A stretch of 64,000 nt of DNA. Source: Ligula intestinalis (Eukaryota; Platyhelminthes; Cestoda; Diphyllobothriidea; Diphyllobothriidae). Of the stretch, positions 55,145 through 64,000 are shown piece by piece (position 1 is the stretch's first letter; each line of letters begins with the position of its first letter). A model generated the notes under the pieces. The model was not told the DNA's origin, ran no database searches, and saw only the letters and a program-made list of their open reading frames with translations. The position numbers and the translations under genes were made by a program. The stretch spans positions 6,826,553 to 6,890,552 of the forward strand of contig JAYGXS010000008.1 in assembly GCA_036362985.1 (NCBI GenBank), read 5' to 3'.

Positions 55145-56080
55145 TTAAGTGTACAGATGTGAACGACTGTCTTGACTGCCTCACCTGTGAGAAAGTCATG
55201 TTTGCAGACGAATTAAAGATCTGGAAGTCCATTGAAATCTCAGAGGATGGACAGACCTTACAAAATGACTTTGATCGCTTGCAAAAGTGGTGTGAAAAAG
55301 TGGCTTCTGCAGCTGAACTTCAACAAATGCTAAGTAATCCGTTTACGGTCTAGTCACAGAAAGGTGATACCATTCGACTATGACAACTCGATCGGAGGTC
55401 ATCAACTCGAGCTAGTGAACAAACTACGGGATCTAGGTGTACGCATGATGGTCGGCCTCAAACCGTCAACTCATTGTGCTAAGACCGCAATGAAGGCTAT
55501 GGGCATCCTCGGAGCGATCAGAAGGTCCTTCCTCTATTTTAATGAGGAGCCTTTTGGGCGAGTCTTCGGAACATTTGTTCGGCCGATGCTAGAGTATTGC
55601 GTCCAGGCGTGCTGCCTTTGGATGAAGAAAGATTACGCAATGCTCGAGAAAGTGCAAAGAAGGGCGACCAAGCTAGTCAGCAGCTTAGGAGGTCTCCCAT
55701 ATTAATTTCTTCTAGATAGGCTCAATCTGTTTCCTCTCTATTATAGGCAATACAGAGGAGATATGATCATGGTGTTTAAAATCGTCAGGGGAGTAGACAG
55801 TTCTCTTCAGATGACCGACTTCTTTGAATTTGCACAAACAATACATCTACGCGGTCATCCATACAATCTAAAGAAACACCACGCCAAACTAGAAGTGCGG
55901 GCCCACTTCTTCTCCCAGCGGGTCATTGAAGAATGTAATAAACTTCCTTCCTCGATTGTTCTTGCTGAAAGCGTCGACGCATTCATAAGTGGGCTTTATC
56001 TTACTTTGCTTTATGGTCATACATTTGGAAGACAACAACAATTTAAACAGTGTATATATGACATTGAACAATATGCATGA
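55145..56080 (+). pseudogene. LINE D reverse transcriptase fragment
   Basis: A 5'-truncated LINE. VMFADELKIWKSIEISEDG is the catalytic block with Asp-Glu instead of Asp-Asp. It is followed in other frames by KLRDLGVRMMVGL, GRVFGTFVRPMLEYC, KVQRRATKLVSSLGG and HLRGHPYNLKKHHAKLE with VRAHFFSQRV. These are the thumb and tail blocks shared with LINE A. Two frame breaks occur, at about 55355 and 55707. It is inactive. Confidence 0.8.
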
Positions 56081-56533
56081 TCAGACAGCATCTACCTGTT
56101 AATAGGGTTTCCAAAGGCTCTGCCCCTCTCCCTTATATATACTGAATTATACTGAATAACTTAAGACGGCATTATTCTCTAGTCTTACTTTGTATGGAGT
56201 AGGCATGTTTCAAAAATATAGACCAGCAGTAGAACCTTATCTTATCTGTTAGTCTGGTGCAAGCGAGATCTGTTGTAATCTAACAGCTACTTCGAGTCTT
56301 CAATTTGAGATTGTGTCAGCCGGTCAAGATTTTTAAATGTCGGGCGTAACTTCCAACGATGAAGGATTTTGTAAAACTCAGTAGGGTATTCCTTGTGATA
56401 TAAACAGTTCTGTAAAAATTTCAATTCGCATTTTCTTTCGTTATTCGAAATCGTAGAATTAAAAGTCTTTCCAAAGACTTGATGGTGTCCAAAAAGAGGT
56501 GTTTTTCAGAAATTTGAAACGTCATCTCCCAGT
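56081..56533. other. No gene seen
   Basis: The probable LINE D 3' UTR (ending near the TATATATACTGAATTATACT stretch at about 56137-56156) and AT-rich sequence leading to the inverted-repeat element. Confidence 0.4.
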
Positions 56534-57417
56534 TCCAAATTTAAAGACAGCGTATGTAGCAGAATTAAATGGCGCCATAAATTTCGCGAGCGCTCATCAG
56601 CCGCTTCCACTCGCTGCGTGCACAGAATAACGAATAAGAAATTGCAAAATTGAATTCATACAAAAAAATCGATTCAAAAACATCAAGGTCACTTAAGTTA
56701 GCCAAGGGGCAATCAATAAAGTAGGACATTTAAACTTTGTGGGCAGCAAGAACGTTATAAAAACGTCTAAGGCAAAAACAGCTAATGTTGTTTACCAATT
56801 TACCTGCACTTGCGGATGCAAGTACATAGGGCAAACACAACGGCAATTGGCAGCCAGAGCAAAAGAGCAGTTGCCAAGTTGGCTATTAAGACAGGAGAAT
56901 AGGACTCCCCGTTTCTCTATCACTGAACACAAACTTGATACGGGTGATTCTGTTGACCCTAAAACATCCTTCCGAGTACTCGTTTGGGTACGAACAACTC
57001 GTATCTTTCGCTCCCTGGAGGCAGCATACATAAGGTGGTTTAAACCTGACATATGTAAACAACTGGAGTATGCGTTGAACCTAACCCTGCTGTGGTAGCA
57101 CCGGCTCCCTGTGAGCACACCCCTTTCAACCTTTTTGCCTTCGATGATTTTCGCCTTAGACGTTTTTACAGCCTTTTTGCTGCCCACAATGTTTGAATTT
57201 CCTACTTTATTGATTGCTCCTAGGCTAACTCAAGTGACCTTTATGTTTTTGGATAAATTTTTCTGTATGAATTCAATTCTGCAATTTCTCATTCGTTATT
57301 CTGTGCATGCAGCGAGTGGAAGCGGCTGATGAGCGCTCGCGAAATTTATGCTGCCATTAAACTCTGCTACGTACGCTGTCTTCAAATTTCTACCTGGGAA
57401 ACGATGTTTGAAATTGT
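56534..57417. mobile_element. Inverted-repeat element with a GIY-YIG domain, copy 3 of the IR family
   Basis: The arms at about 56534-56778 and 57135-57417 are reverse complements over roughly 245 bases at about 90 percent by eye, much longer than in the other two copies. Between them lies a GIY-YIG coding fragment. The arms share AATTTCGCGAGCGCTCATCAG and the ATCGAT, AAGGTCACTT and ACGTCTAAGGC blocks with the other copies. It may be a Penelope-like element reduced to inverted terminal repeats plus its nuclease. Confidence 0.7.
56767..57098 (+). pseudogene. GIY-YIG endonuclease fragment
   Basis: NVVYQFTCTCGCKYIGQTQR has the GIY-YIG pattern with a CxCG insert, as in Penelope-like endonucleases. 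LAARAKEQLPSWL follows with an Arg and a Glu, but the usual EH is EQ. The C-terminal half (SITEHKLDTG, RIFRSLEAAYIRWFKPDI) is intact. There is no RT with it, so it is a remnant. It differs clearly from the GIY-YIG at 36540-37136 and represents a second Penelope lineage. Confidence 0.7.
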
Positions 57418-58710
57418 AAAAAGTATTTCCTGGCAAACAATTGTAAATTTGAGGGATTTGAAAAGAAAAGTAAACCAAAATTTAGAATATTCGGCGGATA
57501 AAAGTAATATTTAAGCTAATTTTAGTAAGTATACTTAGAGAAGGGGCTCTGAGTGGGCCAGACTGGGATTAGGTTGTTTAAAAAATGGCTTGCATTTCAT
57601 TGGTTAGCATCACCATGGCACTGCACGTGACTGAATATGATTGGCTTATTCAGTTGACGTCAACATTGCCTGCTGGAATTTGCATGTAGGCGCTTTTTTG
57701 TCGTGAAGCACGCCGTTGTTCACAGAAGAACATCGGCTCTCATTGTTGTGACAGTATTTCCGATATTTTTTAATCTCTTGCTGTTTTCTTCTAGCATGTG
57801 AGGCCTACATCTATAAGAACTATAAGAAGACAACCTAAGTGCGATTATCTGGCATTTATACGTCAAATTATCCTCATGGTCAGAGAACTTTGATATTTTG
57901 GTGCGTAAACCAATCCGTTTTTAACGTTGCGAAAATCCCCATTCGATAATTCAGAAGGACAGTTGGCAGTTATGTTTTTTGCGCATGTCTGTGAACTTGT
58001 ATGGTTGATGTCTTAGTTGCGGTTCCATTAGAAGATAATTAGTACAGAAGACAGTATTTTACTTTTGCAGGGTATTAAAGCTGCATGTATGGCGCTACAT
58101 TTGTAGAGATTGCCGAATAAATCGAACGCATGACAGAAGTCCAAATTCATACACTTCTGGTGACAGTATGATGAGGATGCCTCAGGCATTGCAGGTCATC
58201 TTGATGCAACTGATGGCAACTGAATTTCTGTCAAGCCAGTGTCGCACGCGTTCTCTGTTGTAGATACAACAGGTAATTTCCTTCGACTTTTAAACAGCCT
58301 TTTTTGTATTCTATCCATATAGGTAGTACCATTGCTCGTCTAAGTCACTTGCATGCGTAATTAATTCTTACCTCTCGATAAGATTTTGGATTCACCCCCA
58401 AGTTGCTTTTCTTAGTCGATTTTGAAGTAATATTTGCTTTAAAAAAACTCGTAGAATTGTTCACGAGCCTTCGTATCTAATTTAACAAAGTGTACCAGTT
58501 TACCTCCAATCAATCAATTCCTTCGTTTCCAGAAAAAAGCTGCACATTGCGAACGCAATGCTTCGTGTACTTAAATTAGAAGAGTAGGGAACAGCACCAC
58601 AGCGGAAATGTGACTACGGAAGTAGCCTAAGTGCCAATCTATATGAATTGTTTTTTTATGGAATCGAACATAAAAGTATAACATAATTGTCAGATATATA
58701 TATATATATA
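57418..58710. other. No gene seen
   Basis: AT-rich sequence with no recognised gene. A segment around 57930-57990 resembles part of 7870-7920, so it may hold an old repeat. A TA run at about 58696-58714 leads into the next repeat. Confidence 0.5.
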
Positions 58711-58854
58711 TATATTCACTCAGAAATGTGCGAACACCGATCGAATAGGCTTCGGAACTAAACAAAGTTCATGTGGTGGTCAGAGGTCCCCAACGGGTGA
58801 CCGTCTCCCAGGCCGATGCCAGCCAAGTCATAATAGCAGTAAGTGGGGTATGAC

Positions 58855-58925
58855 AGCATCTGAGGGTTACTTGAAACAGAACTGTCTTGGGCTTATTAGA
58901 CTTCATCAGCCAAACATAACCCTAG
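58855..58925 (-). ncRNA. Hammerhead unit, core mutated
   Basis: On the minus strand GGGTTATGTTTGG before CTGATGA can pair with TCAAGTAACCC after the core, giving a good stem I with a small bulge. The GAAAC block reads AAGAC (two transitions), so this copy should be inactive. It complements the plus-strand copy, which has the intact core. Confidence 0.55.
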
Positions 58926-59204
58926 AAACCAGCTTATCGGACAACACAAACAGACGCACTAATAGACGACGCAGTTGGTCCACCACTGGAGTCTATCAGA
59001 TGGGTCATAAGCACTTCATCGAACCGCAGTTCATCAGCGCCTCGCCACCTGCCATTTGATGCCACTGCTGATCGGGTATATATTCACTCAGAAATGTGCG
59101 AACACAGATCGAATAGGCTTCCGAACTAAACAAAGTTCATGTGGTGGTCAGAGGTCTCCAACGGGTGATCGCCTGCCAGGCCGATGCCGGCCAAGGCATA
59201 ATAG

Positions 59205-59275
59205 CAGTAAGTGGCTGATGAAGGCTAATAAGCCCGAAACAGTTCTGTATCAAGTAACCTCCAGATGCTGTCATA
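59205..59275 (+). ncRNA. Hammerhead ribozyme, intact core
   Basis: CTGATGA (59215-59221), A, GGCT, AATA, AGCC, C, GAAAC (59236-59240), then CAG/CTG minimal helix III and the cleavage triplet GTA (59247-59249). Stem II is four Watson-Crick pairs. An outer stem can form between ATAGCAGTAA before and TTACTGCTAT after. The inner part of stem I is weak in this copy but better in the inverted copy. Confidence 0.6.
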
Positions 59276-59291
59276 CTTTAATTACTGCTAT

Positions 59292-61989
59292 ATATATATA
59301 TATATGCATATTACTAAAGTGACGCTTTTTAATACCAATTTGTTCAAACTTCTTAAGTACCTGTTTATTTTACTCACCAACAGATTTCTACTATTGTAGG
59401 AAAGAGTTTTGGTTGGCAAAAGCAATGCTTCCCATGAACTCTGCCATCGGAAGGCGAACGATATTATTTGCTGCAAATATTTTCCAAATTTTTTTTCCCA
59501 TCAATAAATTATCCACCATCCTCAACCCTCGTTTTGTGTTCTACCTTACACGAAAGCGGGTATAGTGAGAGATTCGTACGGTCGGGCTAGGAATATCGTG
59601 AAAATGAGCACCCCCTGCGCATTTTTTTGAGCGGGAAGGGGGCTAGCGTGGGCCAAATGGGTGAATTGCCGCGCCTAAGCCGCGCCTGTGTCCCCAGTAG
59701 CCCCGCCAAATCCCAATCATACCCCACGGGGTAAAGTGGGGCCTGGAAGAGCTAGTGCTACAAGGGTATATATGCTCGTGCGATAGATGAGTGATGGAGT
59801 GTCATAAAATGACTGGAAGACTTTTGTTGATCCCAAAGCCTCAGTAGTGTCACCGAAACCCTCTTTTGAAGGGGCGATTCACCGACAATTCGAAAATTAA
59901 AAACGTGATGAACTCACATCCTACTGAAAATAAGGATTTCTTAAGGGGTCGGTCGTCGAAATAAAGATAAAACTGCAAAAGCAGTGAAAATGTTTTTCGC
60001 AGGTGGTAATTAAGCAAGCGGGAGCTTGCACCTTTAAAGAAGTACGCACTCCAAGCAGTCGCGTCAGACTTTGAGCATCATCCAGACGTCAAACGTGAAG
60101 TTGCGATCGGACATACCCAGCACTTTCATTGGACTCTAAGTTAATAAACTTGCGTAATAAATTTACGAGTCTAGCTGATAATTGAGTCCGTTATGTTAAA
60201 TTTATCACATCAGTCCAACAGGCGTCTCAGTCTTCTTGAAAGTCTGCCGATTTATCCTTGTGGCACCAAAAGCATTCAGTTTAATGAAGAACTGCATTTG
60301 ACATTCATACATGCGTTTTATAATTAACGTACTCTGTCTTTATTCTCAAAGAATCTAGTGTATTCAGCTGCGTTGCATATCTGACAATGTTTATGATGAG
60401 AATATATCAATACTAATCACCCATAAGTACAAAATCAGGTCAACAGTCGAGAAAAGCAGTTTCAATGAACCAAGTCCATTAGTGTGGGATGAATTTTCGT
60501 CGCAATCAGCCTTGTTCATATATTATACTCATGCTGCTACGGTGAAATCCGAACGCTTGAGGAACTGGGTTTTAACCATTTAAATAGGTGTCATTAGCAG
60601 TTCCGGCAGTCAGCGAAAGTGTCCACAATGTGCCACTTCTAAGATCGTGTAACGTTGGTTTCCTCTGCAGGGGTAGCACCGGCTAACTCAAAACTTTTCT
60701 AATTGCTAAGAAATATCCTTTCCCTACTGAAAAACTGAGCGCCAAAACTTTGTATTTGCAAAGCCTTAACACGTATAAAACGTAAAAGCGAAGATGATAA
60801 AAAACTTCCGAGTTTTGAGCTAACTTGCAAAAGCAAAACTACAGCACCAAGCTAGAGGAAAAAGTGTCAAACTTGATAAAATGACAGTAAATAAGTGAAC
60901 GATAAAACTCACGAGATACCTGAAACCTTGATAGCAGTAGTCAGAGGATTGAATTGCTGAAGGATGGATTTGTAAGATTGGAATCGCGGGTCAACCCTCC
61001 GAAATCGAAGTGTTGCAAGGAACTCGCGTTCTGATCACCGCCAGCTTGTCCTGACCCCGAAGATTATCACCTAACGAAGGTGCCTATATAAAGCGAAGAT
61101 AACAGTGAAACGGGAGGTTGTATGATGCAGAAAATGCAGTAGCGTAACCAGGAATGCTCAAGAAACATGACACATGTGTTGCTTGCCGAAAATGTGTGCA
61201 TTTGGAACAGGTACGACAAAAGCAAAAGTGCCTAGGATTTAACCGAAAACGTATCTGACGAGGAAGTAAGAAGTACCTAAAATTTCAATCGGGTTTAAGA
61301 ACAATGCTGATGATAGAGTTCCAGATGTGGGGGATTCCCAGTCAGGCTTCATCGATTCTTGCGCGGAATATTCATCCCCGTAGGCGGAATCCAACTGTTA
61401 ATTTCTGTTTATGTAATTGTAGGCTCCTCAATCCAATCAAAGGATAATTATGTGAACGCTGGGAATGATTAACCACCCTGCCTTTTAATTGTGATCACCG
61501 ATCGGTGTAAGCACGCAGGTGGTCCATATTAATTGTCTCTTGTACTTCAAATTCCTTGACTTTCTCCTGACGGTGGAGATTCTTCTCGGAGTCCAAGCTA
61601 GTATCTCCATCAGGATGAACTCTTCATTGAGGAAAATATTCCATCCGGCTATAGTAAAACTAAACTTTGGTTATGCGGTTCACTTGATACAGGCTATGCC
61701 TTATATTCATTTTCTCTCTACACGACATTCACTCACCCTGTATGTTTGACTATTATGAATCTTAATCTGGAGAAAAAACGCAAAGGCAACCGATTATAAT
61801 AAAATATTACTTTTACAAATACAATTAAGCTGATTTAGTGTTTCGCACACATGTCAGGACTTCTTTTATGCATTATGTTTTGTTGACTCTAATTACTTAT
61901 TTTCTTATCTGTTCGGTCAATATATCCGCGCATTTTATAAAAGTATTTTCACAACAAACTAATTTCCACGCGAAGCAAGAAAACGATTT
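59292..61989. other. No gene seen
   Basis: A GC-rich patch at 59630-59760 with CCCCAC and GTGGGG blocks. Otherwise AT-rich sequence without recognised genes or RNAs. Confidence 0.5.
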
Positions 61990-62770
61990 AATAAATGCAA
62001 TGAAATCGTAAGTAAAAACTGTTTTAATCTGGTTAACTATTGCTTTTTGTATAGCGATTATCATATTAAAATAAAGCGCTAGTTTTTGTTTCACTACAAT
62101 TTATAATTTATAAGTGTGCACTTATTGCATATACAATATTTCTGTACTTATAGGCCCTTTAAGTACAGAAGTAAAAGATGAGACCGCAGGAACCTGAAGA
62201 TTTTTTCCTGGAGTTTCAGATTCATTTGAGAACCCATACTTATCTGTTACCGTAGATACATGCATTCTCAGATTAGCGTGTAGATTATAATGCACACGGT
62301 AATCCACACCTTACAATAGTAAGGTGTGAATCAGATCTTTATATAAATTTATCTCTAACCATAATTTAAAGGCACGTCAAAAAATACAAATGCAAAAGTG
62401 TAGGCTGTAGTCTCGGTCAAAATGTTATGCTCACTTTAGGTACGAAATTGCGTAATTAGATTAGATTTATATGATTAAGTTCGGAGAAGTGTTGTTTGAT
62501 TTTGACAGCATAAGCATAAGCATATTATGATTAGCATTGAGTAATTTTTTAACAGTGGGATAACATTGACTTCTTGAAAATAACGGTCTTGAGAGAATTG
62601 AAAAGGATGTAACAAAATCCCTTTTCTTGTTCGCACCTACCCCTTAGCCAACTCATGACCCTATTAGCATAAGCGACAAGAGAAAACCAAGGGACTCCGG
62701 AAAAATCCCGGAGAATCAGGGAAGAAGAATTTTGGTTGACGAACTGTATTTGCAGTACACATTTTTACAA
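61990..62770 (+). repeat. Interspersed repeat R1, copy 2, first part
   Basis: Diverged copy of 35338-36060 sharing TATTGCTTTTTG(T/C)ATAGCGATTAT, CAGATTAGCGTGTAGAT, CAAGAGAAAACC and ATCCCGGA(G/T)AATC. It continues at 63345-63480 after about 570 bases of inserted sequence. Confidence 0.65.
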
Positions 62771-62794
62771 TTCACTTTATTATATATATATATA

Positions 62795-63340
62795 TACCCT
62801 GCCAGCACAATCCCCGTTTAGTTCCGCCTAGGGCGGGGATTAAACGGGGGTAAACGGGGATATACCCCACCTAGTACGGGACTGCAAACGGGGATTTCAA
62901 CCCGTTTTGCCCCGTCTAGGAAAAAAGTACGGCAACATGATGCCTTATCCTAATCCTTTTTAGCCCAATTTCCCTCAACCCCCAAAACCCCAAATCGTGA
63001 AAGCAAAAGGCACGCAGTTTGGTATATGGAAAATGTTTTGATCGACAAAATTAATTAATGGAAAATAATATGTACATAAATGCTCATCATCGTTCGAACA
63101 ATTTTCATTGTTCATTCAGGGAGTGATCCTCATACTTGGCATAGCCGTCTTCAGGTATGGAGGGCTGTTGATACCAAGAAGTACTTGCCGATTCCTACAA
63201 TAAAAGAAAACCCAGTTTTAGATACGTACAACCATAATTGATAACATTTAAAAAGTTTGCGAAGCGAGACGAGAAATTTTTTTACATTCTTTAGACAACA
63301 AATAAATTCTTTATGTCAAAGGACAAGGTTAAAAAATAAT
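62795..63340. repeat. Insert in R1 with CGGGGAT repeats
   Basis: A TA microsatellite (about 62780-62798) is followed by a GC-rich block (62805-62935) in which AAACGGGG occurs three times and its reverse complement CCCCGTTT once, so it can fold on itself. The rest of the insert is AT-rich with no gene. Confidence 0.45.
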
Positions 63341-63387
63341 ATTACTTAATAACCTTGCCTTTCGACATAAAGAATCGATTTGTAGTC
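63300..63387. repeat. Short inverted repeat at the R1 insert border
   Basis: AAATTCTTTATGTCAAAGG and CAAGGTTA are mirrored by TAACCTTG and CCTTTCGACATAAAGAATC around a 12-15 base AT-rich loop. The right arm is the R1 sequence, so the left arm looks like an inverted duplication of it. Confidence 0.6.
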
Positions 63388-63480
63388 TAACGAATGTAAA
63401 ATAATCTCGTCCCGCTTCGAAAACTTTTCTGCGGTGGGCAGTGTAAGAGTTGCAATCCCCGTTGAAAAGTTTTATTCTTT
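63345..63480 (+). repeat. Interspersed repeat R1, copy 2, second part
   Basis: Matches 35938-36060 (GACATAAAGAATC, ACTTTTCTGCGG(T/C)GGGCAG, AGTTTTATT(C/T)TTTAT). Confidence 0.65.
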
Positions 63481-63496
63481 ATTTCATATTTAATTT

Positions 63497-63573
63497 ACGA
63501 TGCAATAAAATTATTGATCATCTGCTCGCGATGCACTAGAACGAACAGACGATGAATTCTCCGCTGTAATTCT
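63497..63573 (-). pseudogene. Fragment shared with the Penelope-like element
   Basis: ATGCAATAAAATTATTGATC and the bases after it match 37783-37865 at the truncated 5' side of the Penelope-like element. R1 precedes it and R2 follows it. Confidence 0.55.
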
Positions 63574-63574
63574 C

Positions 63575-64000
63575 CAACAGAGTTTTGATGTATATTTTAT
63601 AGTAAAACCGTGATCGTACTAATAATCAGTGCTGGAGCAATTTCTCTTTTGAGTTCTTACTTGATGCTTTGGCAGCATTTCATTGGAAAGGCAATTTATG
63701 TGAGTATTTTTTCGATTGATAAATTAATGATTGTTGTGTTACAGCTGTTACATACACCCTAGGATTTTCTTTATAGTGTCTTGCACCTGCCAGAAAAAAT
63801 CTTACTATTTTTTGCTTTATACAATTTTTATACTTGGGTTAAAACCAAAAGCATTACACAGGAAATAATATTAGAGTGACAGCGTATCCAGCGTCGGATC
63901 TAATGGGATTAACTAGACAGTTCAATATTTAAGTACGTTTAGTTATTTTGACAAACTTTGTATACAGTCTTAACATGCACGTACTGTTTTTGTGAAAAAA
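63575..64000 (+). repeat. Interspersed repeat R2, copy 2, reaches the window end
   Basis: Closely similar to 41830-42249 and ends at the same base (TGTGAAAAAA), here at the window edge. Confidence 0.8.

Larger units (their letters stand above)
58711..59291. repeat. Direct repeat pair carrying inverted hammerhead units
   Basis: Bases 58711-58847 recur as a direct repeat at 59079-59215, with about ten differences. After the first copy comes a hammerhead unit on the minus strand (58850-58925) and after the second the same unit on the plus strand (59205-59275). The element lies between two TA microsatellites (58696-58714 and 59290-59305). Confidence 0.75.

Noticed and set aside
1..64000. CRISPR arrays, bacterial operons and prophage
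   Set aside because: No spaced direct repeats of that type; introns and animal retrotransposons show the DNA is eukaryotic.

Overview
The window looks like eukaryotic nuclear DNA from a flatworm, most likely a tapeworm or fluke. The grounds are the mix of transposons (several CR1-like LINEs, Penelope-like elements with hammerhead ribozymes, a Merlin transposase, a Helitron and a Ty3/gypsy element) together with intron-split host coding sequence. The species is an inference. There are no bacterial operons. One 100-base N gap lies at 42250-42349.

Host genes are few. A PIAS-type SUMO E3 ligase runs on the + strand. Its SP-RING is split over exons at 4193-4291 and 6850-6989, and a third exon at 9910-10386 carries the post-RING segment and a SUMO-interacting motif. 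All three junctions agree in splice phase. A second, uncertain host candidate is a 75-residue two-exon ORF at 33080-33337 with a 30-nt intron.

Layout: 1-2803, a dead non-LTR retrotransposon (-). 4.2-10.4 kb, PIAS with Penelope-like relics in an intron. 11.1-14.2 kb, a second non-LTR retrotransposon (-). 15.66-15.96 kb, an inverted-repeat element. 16.3-17.3 kb, a Merlin (ISXO2-like) transposase that has lost all three catalytic acids. 20.1-28.5 kb, a gypsy element (-) with a full CR1-like LINE (LINE A, -) inserted in its reverse transcriptase. 36.1-37.9 kb, a Penelope-like element (-) with two hammerhead motifs. 38.1-41.7 kb, LINE C (-). 42.35-43.08 kb, the 5' end of another LINE A relative (-). 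43.1-54.4 kb, a Helitron (-) split by a second LINE A copy (+), which is split by LINE B (+), which is split by a small inverted-repeat element. 55.1-56.1 kb, LINE D (+). 56.5-57.4 kb, a GIY-YIG fragment between long inverted repeats. 58.7-59.3 kb, a repeat with an intact hammerhead core. 62-64 kb, further copies of repeats seen at 35 and 42 kb.

Nearly every transposon gene here is broken by frameshifts, stops or active-site changes. The window is therefore mainly a record of successive insertions around and inside a conserved host gene. The points most worth following up are the catalytically dead but largely open Merlin gene, the hammerhead ribozymes, the inverted-repeat/GIY-YIG family and the nested insertions whose boundaries can be set by reading-frame restoration.
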